Shown here: in pieces, positions 34,699 to 43,560 of the stretch | How positions within the stretch are numbered: the first letter of the stretch is position 1 | Layout of the letters: each line of letters opens with the position of its first letter | From: an uncultured Ruminococcus sp. | GTDB lineage: Bacteria > Bacillota > Clostridia > Oscillospirales > Acutalibacteraceae | DNA: 64,000 nucleotides | Direction: 5' to 3' | Assembly (NCBI GenBank): GCA_900539465.1 | Contig: UQCF01000012.1 | Coordinates: 13,198-77,197, forward strand | Position numbers and translations under genes: made by a program | Notes under the pieces: model-generated | Database searches by the model: none | The model's input: the letters and a program-made list of their open reading frames with translations, nothing else | Told to the model about the DNA's origin: nothing

Positions 34699-35070
34699 TT
34701 AAATCACAGCGAGGACGGCGTCGGTGTCAACGCTTGCACCCTTTGAAACAACTATCTGCTTAACTGTTCCGTCCTGAGGGGCAACGATGTCGTTTTCCAT
34801 CTTCATTGCCTCGAGAATAAACATAACGTCGCCGGCTTTGACCGCCTGACCGTTTTGAACTTTAACCTCGAGAATTGTGCCGGGCATGGGTGAAAGCACC
34901 TTTGCGCCTTCTGCAGTGCTCTGAGCAGCAGGTGCCGCCGCAGGTGCAGCCTGAACGGGTGCCGCTGCCGGAGCAACGGGCGCCGCGTCTGAAACATTCA
35001 GCAAAACAGCGTCCGATTCGCTGACATCTACTTCATATTTTTTACCGTTAAGGTTAACAACATATTTCAT
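34699..35070 (-). CDS. Biotin carrier protein of the decarboxylase
   Basis: 123 residues. An N-terminal ~30-residue module (MKYVVNLNGKKYEVDVSES), a Pro/Ala linker (~33-50), then a biotinyl domain with the lysine in EAMKMEN (Lys near residue 90). It shuttles the carboxyl group from OadA to OadB. In many species this domain is fused to OadA; here OadA lacks it and this separate protein replaces it. It lies between oadG and oadB with 3- and 14-bp gaps. Confidence 0.92.
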   Translation of the reverse strand: MKYVVNLNGKKYEVDVSESDAVLLNVSDAAPVAPAAAPVQAAPAAAPAAQSTAEGAKVLSPMPGTILEVKVQNGQAVKAGDVMFILEAMKMENDIVAPQDGTVKQIVVSKGASVDTDAVLAVI

Positions 35071-35073
35071 TTC

Positions 35074-35442
35074 TTACTCCTCCAATAACCTGATGGATTT
35101 AAACTCAAGTCTGTTGAGCGGTATTCCGCTTTTATCGCTTACAATTGCCATGATGATCGCCGCTGTGGCTTCGTCCGTGCCGATAAGCTCAAGCGAGCCT
35201 ATTGATTTGGTATCAGGCAAAGGTTCGCCGCTTGCGGTTTTGCTCTCTGCGGCAGGTGCGGCTTTATCTTTCTCGCCGTTTTTGTGTGCGGCAGACTCTA
35301 TTGTGCGAATGACCTTTGACAGAATCATTATGCACACGGCTATGAGCGAGAGAATCAAGAGTACCGTTATTATGCCGACCAAAGCAGTTGTAAGAGCCTG
35401 AGAGATTGGCATTTTAAGCGAATAATCAGCTGTTCCTAACAT
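35074..35442 (-). CDS. oadG: Decarboxylase gamma subunit, OadG-like
   Basis: 122 residues. One membrane helix (TALVGIITVLLILSLIAVCI within ~17-40), a charged Ala/Lys linker and a C-terminal helix. Gamma subunits anchor and assemble the alpha and beta subunits, and their tail may bind zinc, but no His/Cys cluster is seen here. Identified mainly by size, topology and its place between oadA and the biotin carrier. Confidence 0.75.
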   Translation of the reverse strand: MLGTADYSLKMPISQALTTALVGIITVLLILSLIAVCIMILSKVIRTIESAAHKNGEKDKAAPAAESKTASGEPLPDTKSIGSLELIGTDEATAAIIMAIVSDKSGIPLNRLEFKSIRLLEE

Positions 35443-35455
35443 AATTATCAGCTCC

Positions 35456-36835
35456 TTAGTCTATTCTTTCTATCGAGTAGCTGAAAGTGTTTCTTTCAAG
35501 CTCGTCGCGTTTTTCAAAAAATGCTTCTGCCTGTGCAGGGAATGCAATGTAAGAGAGTACGTCTTCGTCGCTCTTTGCCTTTTTGCCGAGCTCTGCCTTA
35601 GTCTTTTCAAATGCAGGCTCAAGAGTGTCGGCATATTTGCCCTCTATGGGCTTTGCGTCGCCGAGTACGGTCTTCATAAGCTCGGGGCTTATTTCGCCGG
35701 GTGCTTTGCCGTATTCGCCTTTGACATAACTTTTTATCTCTTTAGAGATATTTTTGTATTCGCCTGTGAGAACGTTTGCCGTTGCCTGAACGCCGACCAT
35801 CTGGCTCATGGGTGTAACAAGCGGAGGATAGCCGAGGTCTTTTCTTACTCTCGGAACTTCCTTGAGTACGTCCTCAAGCTTATCAAGCTTGTGCTGAGCT
35901 GTGAGCTGAGCAACAAGGTTTGAAAGCATACCGCCGGGAATTTGGTATTTGAGCGCGTCTGTGGCTGTGCCGAGAACAACGGGGTTCAAAAGACCGGATT
36001 CAAGAGCCTTTGCCTTTACGGGCTTAAAGAAGCTGTTGATTTTGTTAAGCTGCTTGTCGTCAAGGTCAACCTCATAGCCGAGCTGGCGCAGGGCATATGC
36101 CATAGCCTCTGTTGCAGGCTGTGATGTGCCGCCGGAGAATGAGGAGATTGCGGTGTCTATAACGTCCGCACCTGCTTCAACCGCTTTGAGCAAAGTTATG
36201 GGCGCAAGCCCGGTGGTGCAGTGAGTGTGAACAACAACGGGAATTTTAACGCTCTCTTTAATTGCCTTTACGATGTCGTATGCATCCTGCGGTCCCATAA
36301 TGCCCGCCATATCTTTAATGGCAATTGACTGAACGCCGAGATTTTCAAGGTCCTTTGCGTATTTTGCATAGGACTCAAGCGTATGAACGGGGCTTACTGT
36401 GAAGCATACCGTGCCCGAAGCGTGCGCACCTCTTTTGATTGTTTCGTCAACTGCAACTTCGAGGTTGCGGATGTCGTTGAGCGCGTCAAAAATACGGATA
36501 ATGTCAATGCCGTTTTCAATGCTCTTTGCAACAAACATTCTTACAACGTCGTTGGGGTAGTGCTTGTAGCCGAGAAGATTCTGACCTCTGAGAAGCATCT
36601 GAAGCTTTGTATTGGGGCAGGCCTTGCGGATTTTGCGAAGTCTCTCCCACGGATCCTCCGAAAGGTATCTGAGGCATGAATCAAAGGTCGCGCCGCCCCA
36701 GCATTCAAGCGAGTAGTAACCTGCTTTGTCCATGTCAGAGAGAATACCTTCAAAATCTTCAAACGGCATTCTTGTTGCTATCAAAGACTGCTGAGCGTCT
36801 CTGAGCACAGTTTCTGTAAATTGAATTTTTTTCAT
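35456..36835 (-). CDS. oadA: Oxaloacetate decarboxylase alpha / carboxyltransferase subunit
   Basis: 459 residues. Transfers the carboxyl of oxaloacetate to biotin. TIM-barrel with the HMGL-like start TETVLRDAQQSL, metal residues in VHTHCTTGLAP and IAIKDMAGIMG, and a conserved C-terminal PYC_OADA domain (VPRVRKDLGYPPLVTP). It stops before a biotin domain, which is coded separately. With OadB and OadG it forms a primary Na+ pump in citrate/pyruvate or amino-acid fermentation. It could in principle also act as a pyruvate carboxylase B subunit, but no A subunit is near. Confidence 0.93.
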   Translation of the reverse strand: MKKIQFTETVLRDAQQSLIATRMPFEDFEGILSDMDKAGYYSLECWGGATFDSCLRYLSEDPWERLRKIRKACPNTKLQMLLRGQNLLGYKHYPNDVVRMFVAKSIENGIDIIRIFDALNDIRNLEVAVDETIKRGAHASGTVCFTVSPVHTLESYAKYAKDLENLGVQSIAIKDMAGIMGPQDAYDIVKAIKESVKIPVVVHTHCTTGLAPITLLKAVEAGADVIDTAISSFSGGTSQPATEAMAYALRQLGYEVDLDDKQLNKINSFFKPVKAKALESGLLNPVVLGTATDALKYQIPGGMLSNLVAQLTAQHKLDKLEDVLKEVPRVRKDLGYPPLVTPMSQMVGVQATANVLTGEYKNISKEIKSYVKGEYGKAPGEISPELMKTVLGDAKPIEGKYADTLEPAFEKTKAELGKKAKSDEDVLSYIAFPAQAEAFFEKRDELERNTFSYSIERID

Positions 36836-36872
36836 TTTATCAACGCCTTTGCTTTATATGAATTATATAAAA

Positions 36873-38252
36873 TTAAAATTCCAATTTTGATTCAATGTAT
36901 TCACCGAGCTTTTCAATCGGCATACGGATTTGCTGCATGGTGTCTCTTTCACGAACGGTTACGCACTTATCCTCAAGTGAGTCAAAGTCATATGTGATGC
37001 AGAAAGGAGTGCCGATTTCGTCCTGACGGCGGTAACGCTTGCCGATTGAGCCTGCGTCGTCATAATCAACAGAGAATTTTTTGCTCAAAGCGGTGTAAAC
37101 CTCTGTTGCCTGCTCGCCGAGCTTCTTTGAAAGGGGAAGTATAGCCGCCTTAACGGGCGCGAGAGCAGGGTGAAGTCTGAGAACAACTCTTGTGTCGCCC
37201 TTTGCTTCGTCAACCACTTCTTCATCATATGCGTCGCAGAGGAAAGCGAGTGCAACTCTGTCTGCGCCGAGCGAGGGCTCAATGACGTAAGGAATATATT
37301 TTTTGTTTTCCTCCTGGTCAAAATATTCCATGCTCTTGCCGGAGGCTTCCTGATGTCTTGTCAGGTCAAAGTCGGTTCTTGAAGCAACGCCCCAAAGCTC
37401 GCCCCAGCCGAACGGGAACATAAACTCAAAGTCTGTTGTTGCGTTTGAGTAGTGAGAAAGCTCCTTTTGGCTGTGATCGCGAAGACGAAGATTTTCATCT
37501 TTAATGCCGAGGTCAAGCAAAAACTTGTGGCAGTAGTCTTTCCAATATTTAAACCAGTCAAGCTCTGTGCCGGGTTTGCAGAAGAACTCAAGCTCCATCT
37601 GCTCAAATTCTCTTATTCTGAATATAAAGTTGCCGGGGGTTATTTCGTTTCTGAATGATTTGCCTATCTGGCATACACCGAAGGGGAGCTTGCGGCGCGT
37701 TGTGCGCTGAATGTTGGGGAAGTTTACAAAAATACCCTGTGCCGTTTCGGGGCGGAGGTAAAGCTCGCTCTTAGCGTCCTCGGTAACGCCCTGGAATGTC
37801 TTAAACATAAGGTTGAATTTGCGAATGTCGGTGAAATCCGAAGAGCCGCACTCGGGGCAGGTTATGCCATGGTCTTTTATATACTGCGACATTTCTTCAA
37901 AGCTCCAGCCGGCAGGGTTGACACCGGTATCCTCAATGAGCTTATCTGCTCTGTGACGGGTTTTGCAGCTTTTGCAGTCCATAAGCGGATCCGAGAATCC
38001 GCCGACATGACCCGAAGCAACCCATGTTTGGGGATTCATAAGAATTGCCGAGTCAAGACCGACATTGTAGGGATTTTCTCTGACAAATCTCTGCCACCAG
38101 GCGTTTTTTACGTTGTTCTTAAATTCAACGCCGAGAGGACCGTAATCCCATGAATTTGAAAGACCGCCGTATATTTCACTGCCGGGGTAAACAAAACCTC
38201 TGCCCTTACACAATGCGACGATTTTCTCCATTGTTTTATCCTTATTTAACAT
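36873..38252 (-). CDS. glyS: Glycyl-tRNA synthetase, single-chain type
   Basis: 459 residues. Class II synthetase of the archaeal/eukaryal-like homodimer form, not the alpha2-beta2 glyQS form. Motif 2 region CQIGKSFRNEITPG and the motif 3 end SLGADRVALAFL are seen; a zinc-binding insertion has CKSCKTRH and CPECGSSDF. The C-terminal anticodon-binding domain ends near ESKLEF. Translation may start at 38252 or the ATG 21 bases later, each with a weak box. Its own promoter lies upstream; no T-box was recognised. Confidence 0.95.
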   Translation of the reverse strand: MLNKDKTMEKIVALCKGRGFVYPGSEIYGGLSNSWDYGPLGVEFKNNVKNAWWQRFVRENPYNVGLDSAILMNPQTWVASGHVGGFSDPLMDCKSCKTRHRADKLIEDTGVNPAGWSFEEMSQYIKDHGITCPECGSSDFTDIRKFNLMFKTFQGVTEDAKSELYLRPETAQGIFVNFPNIQRTTRRKLPFGVCQIGKSFRNEITPGNFIFRIREFEQMELEFFCKPGTELDWFKYWKDYCHKFLLDLGIKDENLRLRDHSQKELSHYSNATTDFEFMFPFGWGELWGVASRTDFDLTRHQEASGKSMEYFDQEENKKYIPYVIEPSLGADRVALAFLCDAYDEEVVDEAKGDTRVVLRLHPALAPVKAAILPLSKKLGEQATEVYTALSKKFSVDYDDAGSIGKRYRRQDEIGTPFCITYDFDSLEDKCVTVRERDTMQQIRMPIEKLGEYIESKLEF

Positions 38253-38291
38253 GATTCGAAAACTCCCTCATTATAAAATCAAATTGTATGA

Positions 38292-38320
38292 ATTATAATC
38301 TATTACATTTTAATAGTCAA
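38292..38320 (-). promoter_or_regulatory. Promoter of glyS
   Basis: Minus strand TTGACT (38315-38320), 17-base spacer, TATAAT (38292-38297). The rest of the 38253-38571 divergent gap holds the serC promoter and nothing else recognised. Confidence 0.75.
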
Positions 38321-38492
38321 GGTCAAAAGTGTATAAAATATGCCCGGACCGGAATGCCGATATATGGGTATATTGTCTATTTTTTAACAAAGATTTACAA
38401 AAAGGCACATTTATGCCGAAATACAGTGCTGCGGCGCACCGAAAGCAAAGGGGAATATTTGTTAAAAAGAAAAACAAAAATCTATTTTTCGG

Positions 38493-38521
38493 TTGACTTG
38501 ATATTGCCGAGGATATATAAT
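38493..38521 (+). promoter_or_regulatory. Promoter of serC-serA
   Basis: TTGACT, 17-base spacer, TATAAT; about 50 bases before the serC start. Confidence 0.8.
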
Positions 38522-38571
38522 GTAAGCAGTTAATTAGATTTAACGGCAATAAATTATTGGAGGTCATTAAA

Positions 38572-39654
38572 ATGTCCAGAGTTTACAATTTTTCAGCAGG
38601 TCCTTCGATGCTCCCCGAGTCTGTTCTCAAAAAGGCTGCATCCGAAATGCTCGATTATGAGGGCAGCGGTCAGTCTGTAATGGAGATGTCTCACCGTTCA
38701 AAGGTTTATGAGCCCATCATCTACGGTGCGGAGAAGCTTCTCAGAGAGATAATGAATATCCCTGACAACTATAAAGTTCTCTTCCTCCAGGGCGGTGCTT
38801 CAACACAGTTTGCGGCTATCCCCATGAACTTCATGACCGGCTCCGGCAAGGCAGATTACATAACAACAGGTCAGTTTGCAACAAGAGCATATAAAGAGGC
38901 TCTTAAATACGGCGATGCAAAAGACGTTGCTTCTTCAAAAGACAGAACTTTTGCTTACATTCCCAAAACTGACAGATCAACCTTCAGACCCGACGCAGAC
39001 TATGTATATATCTGCTACAACAACACAATCTACGGCACACGCTTCACAGAGCTCCCCGACACGGGCGACATTCCGCTTATCGCAGACGTTTCATCATGCT
39101 TCCTTTCAGAGCCTATGGACGTTTCTAAGTTCGGCGTTCTCTACGGCGGCGCGCAGAAAAACGTTGCTCCCGCAGGTCTTACAATAGTTATCGTTCGTGA
39201 GGATCTTCTCGGCAAAGCAATGCCCATCACTCCCACAATGCTCGATTACAAAGTAATGGCAGATAATGACTCTATGTATAACACACCTCCCTGCTACTCT
39301 ATCTATATGTGCAAGCTTGTTCTTGAGTGGATTAAGTCACTCGGCGGACTCGAGGTTATGAAAGAGCGCAACGAGAAAAAAGCTAAGATTTTATATGATT
39401 ATCTTGACGAGAGCAAGATGTTCAAGGGCACGGTAGATAAAGAGTTCCGCTCAATGATGAACGCTACATTTGTTACAGGCGACGACGAGCTTAACAAAAA
39501 GTTTGTTGCAGAAGCGGCAGAGCACGGCTTCGTAAACCTTAAAGGTCACCGTTCTGTCGGCGGCATGAGAGCGTCTATCTACAACGCTATGCCTATCGAG
39601 GGCGTTGAGAAGCTCGTTGAGTTTATGAAAGAGTTTGAAAAAGCAAATTCATAA
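38572..39654 (+). CDS. serC: Phosphoserine aminotransferase
   Basis: 360 residues from ATG 38572, with GGAGG 8 bases upstream (the in-frame TTG at 38557 overlaps that box). PLP enzyme that turns 3-phosphohydroxypyruvate into phosphoserine. Class V aminotransferase landmarks: NFSAGPSMLP at the start, LQGGASTQFA, and the PLP lysine in YGGAQKNVAPAG (~residue 191). Starts the serC-serA operon; a serB phosphatase is not in the window. Confidence 0.95.
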   Translation: MSRVYNFSAGPSMLPESVLKKAASEMLDYEGSGQSVMEMSHRSKVYEPIIYGAEKLLREIMNIPDNYKVLFLQGGASTQFAAIPMNFMTGSGKADYITTGQFATRAYKEALKYGDAKDVASSKDRTFAYIPKTDRSTFRPDADYVYICYNNTIYGTRFTELPDTGDIPLIADVSSCFLSEPMDVSKFGVLYGGAQKNVAPAGLTIVIVREDLLGKAMPITPTMLDYKVMADNDSMYNTPPCYSIYMCKLVLEWIKSLGGLEVMKERNEKKAKILYDYLDESKMFKGTVDKEFRSMMNATFVTGDDELNKKFVAEAAEHGFVNLKGHRSVGGMRASIYNAMPIEGVEKLVEFMKEFEKANS

Positions 39655-39690
39655 TCCCCGGCTTTAATACACAGAAAGGTTGTGATCTCA

Positions 39691-40815
39691 ATGTACAGCA
39701 TTTTGACACTTAATAAAATAGCCGCTTGCGGCACAGATAAATTCGGCGGCAATTACACCTGTTCTTCAGATGTAAAAGACCCCACCGCGATAATGGTTCG
39801 CTCCGCTTCTATGCACGAGATGGAGCTCAGCGACGCAACAATCGCAATTGCAAGAGCGGGCGCAGGCACAAACAATATTCCCGTAGAGGCTTGCGCAGAA
39901 AAAGGCGTTGTCGTTTTCAACACTCCCGGCGCAAACGCAAATGCGGTTAAAGAGCTTGTTATTTGCGGACTTTTGATGGCATCGCGTAAAGTCGGCGCAG
40001 CTATTGACTGGTGCAAGACTTTAAAAGGCGAGGGCGAAGCGGTAGGCAAGCTTGTTGAAAAAGGCAAGTCAAACTTTGCCGGCCCCGAAATCGGCGGCAA
40101 GACCCTCGGCATAGTCGGCCTCGGCGCTATCGGCTTTAAGGTTGCGGTTGCGGCAAGCGCACTCGGCATGAAAATTGTCGGCTATGACCCGTTCCTTTCG
40201 GATGCTGTCAAAGCACAGCTCCCCGAGGGCACAAAGGTCGTCACCGATATAAACGATATTTTTAAAGAGAGCGATTATATTACTCTTCACCTGCCTCTCA
40301 ACGATGCAACCAAAAACACCGTTAACAAAGAGACTTTGGCACTTTGCAAAGACGGCGTTCGCATTCTTAACTTTGCAAGAGGCGGCCTTGTAAACAGCGA
40401 TGCTGTTATCGAGGCTCTCGGCAGCGGCAAGTGTGCGGCATATGTTGTTGACTTCCCGAGTGACGAAATTATCGGCGTTGAGGGAGTAACGGCGCTTCCG
40501 CACCTCGGTGCTTCAACACCCGAAAGCGAAGATAACTGCGCCATGATGGCGGCAGACGAGCTTATCGGCTACATCGAAAAAGGCGAAATCAAAAACTCCG
40601 TCAACCTGCCGAATCTCACAGGTCTCGGCGATGTTGAGTCAAAGCGTGTATGCGTTATCTGCAAAGAGGACGCGGTTGAGAGCGTTAAAGCTGCTCTCGG
40701 CGATGCAAAATCCGCTGCAAGAAAAGGCTACGGCTATGTTGTTGCCGACGGCGCAGACGAAGCGAAGCTTGACGGTATCGACGGAATTATCAAGGTTCGC
40801 ACAATCGTTAAATAA
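39691..40815 (+). CDS. serA: D-3-phosphoglycerate dehydrogenase
   Basis: 374 residues from ATG 39691 (AAAGG 10 bases upstream). Oxidises 3-phosphoglycerate, the first step of serine synthesis. NAD-binding LGIVGLGAIGFKVA (~145), substrate residues in NNIPVEACAEKG and NFARGGLVNSDA, and a catalytic His in ALPHLGAST. It is shorter than E. coli SerA; the last ~55 residues (RVCVICKEDAVESVKAAL) resemble a reduced ACT domain, so serine feedback may be absent or altered. Confidence 0.92.
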   Translation: MYSILTLNKIAACGTDKFGGNYTCSSDVKDPTAIMVRSASMHEMELSDATIAIARAGAGTNNIPVEACAEKGVVVFNTPGANANAVKELVICGLLMASRKVGAAIDWCKTLKGEGEAVGKLVEKGKSNFAGPEIGGKTLGIVGLGAIGFKVAVAASALGMKIVGYDPFLSDAVKAQLPEGTKVVTDINDIFKESDYITLHLPLNDATKNTVNKETLALCKDGVRILNFARGGLVNSDAVIEALGSGKCAAYVVDFPSDEIIGVEGVTALPHLGASTPESEDNCAMMAADELIGYIEKGEIKNSVNLPNLTGLGDVESKRVCVICKEDAVESVKAALGDAKSAARKGYGYVVADGADEAKLDGIDGIIKVRTIVK

Positions 40816-40833
40816 TTGTTTTCAGATTCAGAT

Positions 40834-40866
40834 AGAGCCGGGCGCAAAAACCCCGGCTCTTTTTAT
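40834..40866 (+). terminator. Terminator after serA
   Basis: Stem AGAGCCGGG / CCCGGCTCT with a TTTTTAT tail. Confidence 0.9.
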
Positions 40867-40958
40867 AAAATAACCGCAAATAAAATGATAAATACAAAGC
40901 ATAGCGTCATATCGGCACTTGTATTTATTGCGGGTTGATTTAAGAGAGGAGATTTATT

Positions 40959-42095
40959 ATGAAGAAACTTATGAGCATAATTCTTGCGGCATTGCTTGTT
41001 TTTTCACTCGGTACCGCGGCGTTTGCGGCAGGCGGCAGCATTGCACTCGGCGAAACAAAATCCATAACACTCCAAAGAGACGAAACTGCGGCTTTTAAAT
41101 TCACGGCAGAAGAAAGTACGCTTTATGTTGCGGAAATATCATCCGATATGGGTTTCGCTATGGTTAGCGTTACCGACGAGGCAGAAGATATTATTGATTC
41201 TGCATGGGTTATATCGTTTGGTGAAAAAGACGAAACAGACAGCAGCTTTATTTCGGACGAAGCCAAAATTTATTTTTGCGCCGATAAGGGCAAAACTTTT
41301 AATTTGGAGTTTAAAGAAAACTCTCAGTTTTTTATAGAAGTTCTTGAAAAGTTTGACGGTTTGGCAGAATCAATTGTTCCGGCAAAAATAAATGTAACCG
41401 TTAAAAAGGCAGATGTTCGCGAGCTGAAACTCGGCGAGACTTATTCGTCAAGCGAGTACAGAGAGTATTTTCTTTTTGCTCCCGAAGAGGACGGATTTTA
41501 TAACTTCCGCTCAAATTCAAGCGGAAATTCTGATCCGCGAATATCAATAACAGGCTCTGACGGAAGTTATTTTACAAATGATAATAACGGATATTTAGCC
41601 GATTACGATTTTGACCTCACCGCTTATTTTGAAAAAGGCAAGGTATACGGCGTGGAAGTAATCAATACTTCGATTGAGTATGAAAAAGATGCAGAGCCGT
41701 TCACCTTCACCGTTTCAAGAGGCGAAGATATTAAGGCAGATTACCTCGATATTGATAGCAGAGTTGTGTTTGTTGCGGTGAACGATACGGCAAATAATTT
41801 TGTGAGCTGCGTTCCGAGCGGAGCACTGGAAGGCGAATATGAAGTAACCTGCGCGGACGAAACAAAAGCCAATGCTTATTATGATGAGAGCGGTTCGATT
41901 TGCATAGAAGGACTCTCTGTCGGCAAAACAACCGTAACGGTTACAGAAACAAACAGCGGCGTTTCAACCGAGTTTACGGTAATAGTTATACCTGCCGTTG
42001 TTCATAGTATTTTTAGTGTAGTGCAGAACATATTTTGGACTGTTGTAAGAGTAATATCCAATATTATAGATTTTATAACATCTCGTATTTTCTGA
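40959..42095 (+). CDS. Secreted protein of unknown function with hydrophobic C-terminal tail
   Basis: 378 residues. Clear signal peptide (LAALLVFSLGTAAFAAGG). Two similar beta-rich halves can be seen: each opens with a LGETxSxx phrase (IALGETKSITL at ~32, LKLGETYSSSE at ~157) followed by an 'aromatic-Phe-x-Phe' strand, like jelly-roll domains found in pre-peptidase C-terminal regions. Residues ~270-345 resemble a BIG-type domain ending GVSTEFTVIVIP. The last ~30 residues form an amphipathic hydrophobic tail (ISNIIDFITSRIF) without a positive stop or sorting motif. Own ribosome-binding site GAGGAG; no recognised partner genes. Role unknown. Confidence 0.6.
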   Translation: MKKLMSIILAALLVFSLGTAAFAAGGSIALGETKSITLQRDETAAFKFTAEESTLYVAEISSDMGFAMVSVTDEAEDIIDSAWVISFGEKDETDSSFISDEAKIYFCADKGKTFNLEFKENSQFFIEVLEKFDGLAESIVPAKINVTVKKADVRELKLGETYSSSEYREYFLFAPEEDGFYNFRSNSSGNSDPRISITGSDGSYFTNDNNGYLADYDFDLTAYFEKGKVYGVEVINTSIEYEKDAEPFTFTVSRGEDIKADYLDIDSRVVFVAVNDTANNFVSCVPSGALEGEYEVTCADETKANAYYDESGSICIEGLSVGKTTVTVTETNSGVSTEFTVIVIPAVVHSIFSVVQNIFWTVVRVISNIIDFITSRIF

Positions 42096-42111
42096 CGATT
42101 TAAAATGAAAG

Positions 42112-42157
42112 AAAGCTATAATTCACACTGAGGTGTGGATTATGGCTTTTATTTTTG
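42112..42157 (+). terminator. Terminator after the secreted-protein gene
   Basis: Long imperfect stem AAAGCTATAATTCACAC / GTGTGGATTATGGCTTT (two mispairs or G-U) and a T-rich tail. Confidence 0.7.
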
Positions 42158-42168
42158 GTGAGAAATGC

Positions 42169-42189
42169 GGCGGCATGAGGCATGCCGCC
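42169..42189. repeat. GGCGGCATG hairpin, dispersed copy 1
   Basis: GGCGGCATG / CATGCCGCC with a 3-base loop. A close relative lies at 56671-56694. Confidence 0.6.
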
Positions 42190-42242
42190 ATACGCAGTGA
42201 CTCGCCGAGAATGACATCATTCCGCAAGGCTTCACCTCATCA

Positions 42243-42277
42243 GTCACTTCGTGACAGCTTCTCCTCGAGTAGAAGCC
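42243..42277. repeat. Paired small hairpins within the intergenic repeat block
   Basis: GTCAC / GTGAC (42243-42255) then GCTTCT / AGAAGC (42258-42277). They link the GGCGGCATG hairpin and the core repeat, and belong to a 375-bp gene-free stretch. Confidence 0.45.
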
Positions 42278-42290
42278 GATTAGCCGCATA

Positions 42291-42345
42291 TTGCCTCCAC
42301 TTTAGGGGAGGTGGCACGGCAAAGCCGTGACGGAGGGGTTTAAAT
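42291..42345. repeat. Dispersed intergenic repeat, copy 1
   Basis: GCCTCCACTTTAGGGGAGGT, a variable CACGGC / GCCGTG hairpin, then GACGGAGGGGTT. The same outer parts occur at 56729-56787 around a different inner hairpin. No coding sense; REP- or MITE-like. Confidence 0.7.
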
Positions 42346-42415
42346 CGCCAAAATCCGAAATTCAGATTTTTCAGCGGCATGAGGTTATTTAGTCTCTTGA
42401 TTTTAACATTGGCAC

Positions 42416-42452
42416 AAAAAAGCACACGGCTCAATTGAACCGTGTGCTTTTT
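42416..42452. terminator. Terminator after ilvE
   Basis: AAAAAGCACACGG / CCGTGTGCTTTTT, a 13-bp perfect stem with A and T tracts; closes the branched-chain operon on the minus strand. Confidence 0.9.
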
Positions 42453-42462
42453 GCATAGCAAA

Positions 42463-43533
42463 TTATTTAACTTCAACTCTCCAGCCGAGGGGATCTTCTG
42501 TTTTGCCCCACTGGATACCGGTGATTGTGTCATAAATCTTCTGGCTGAGTTCGCCGATAACGCCGCCGTTAATGGTCATAACGTCATCTTTGTAGCGAAG
42601 CTTGCCGACGGGCGAAATAACCGCCGCTGTGCCTGTGCCGAATACTTCTTCGAGCTTTCCGCTGTGCTGAGCCTCGATAAGCTCGTCAACAGAAATTCGT
42701 CTCTCCTCAACCTCAAGACCCCAGTGCTTGCAAAGGTTAATTACAGAGTCACGGGTGATGCCGGGGAGGATAGAACCGTTAAGCATAGGTGTAACGATTT
42801 TGCCGTCGATTTTAAAGAAGATGTTCATGGCGCCGACTTCTTCGATGTATTTTCTCTCAACACCGTCGAGCCAAAGAACCTGCGAATATCCGTCGTCATG
42901 AGCCTTTACCTGAGCTGCAAGGCTTGCAGCGTAGTTGCCGCCTGTTTTTGCAAAGCCCATTCCGCCTCTTACGGCACGAACATAGTCGTCCTCAATCCAA
43001 ATACCTACGGGAGCAAGTCCGCTCTCATAATAAGCTCCGCTGGGGGAGAGGATTATCATAAACAAATATGTCTTTGACGGTGCAACGCCGAGGAACGCGT
43101 CTGTTGCGATTATGAATGGACGAATGTAAAGAGATGTGCCCTCTTTTTCGGGAATCCAATCTCTGTCAACATTAACAACAGCTTTAACGGCCTGAACAAA
43201 ATCCTCTTCGGGAAGCTCGGGTATGCAAAGTCTCTTGTTGGAGTTGTTGGTTCTCTTAGCATTCATATCGGGGCGGAAAAGATAAGCCTTTCCGTCAACG
43301 CCCTTGTAAGCTTTAAGACCCTCAAACATTTCCTGACCGTAGTGGAAAACCATAGCGGCAGGTGAAATTGTGAGGTCGCCGTAGGGGACGATTCTTGCAT
43401 CGTGCCAGCCCTGACCCTCTGTGTAGTTCATCATAAACATGTGGTCGGTGAAGATGTGACCGAAGCCCAACGGCTGATCTGCCGCCGGTTTAGCCTTGGG
43501 TGATGTTGTTTTTGTGATTTTGATGTCAAGCAT
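42463..43533 (-). CDS. ilvE: Branched-chain amino-acid aminotransferase
   Basis: 356 residues from ATG 43533 (GAAGGA upstream; the in-frame TTG at 43551 precedes that box). Last step of Leu, Ile and Val synthesis. Fold type IV PLP enzyme of the BCAT group II (eukaryal-like) length; substrate region GQEMFEGLKAY, conserved GGNYAASL and the block YIEEVGAMNIFF, with the PLP Lys upstream in GGMGFAKTGGN. Last gene of the ilvB-to-ilvE operon, 27 bp after leuB, with a strong terminator. Confidence 0.94.
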   Translation of the reverse strand: MLDIKITKTTSPKAKPAADQPLGFGHIFTDHMFMMNYTEGQGWHDARIVPYGDLTISPAAMVFHYGQEMFEGLKAYKGVDGKAYLFRPDMNAKRTNNSNKRLCIPELPEEDFVQAVKAVVNVDRDWIPEKEGTSLYIRPFIIATDAFLGVAPSKTYLFMIILSPSGAYYESGLAPVGIWIEDDYVRAVRGGMGFAKTGGNYAASLAAQVKAHDDGYSQVLWLDGVERKYIEEVGAMNIFFKIDGKIVTPMLNGSILPGITRDSVINLCKHWGLEVEERRISVDELIEAQHSGKLEEVFGTGTAAVISPVGKLRYKDDVMTINGGVIGELSQKIYDTITGIQWGKTEDPLGWRVEVK

Positions 43534-43560
43534 TATTATTCCTTCTTTCAAAAGCGTGGG

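Noticed and set aside
38253..38571. T-box for glyS
   Set aside because: The promoter lies only ~40 bases before the ATG, leaving no room for the element.
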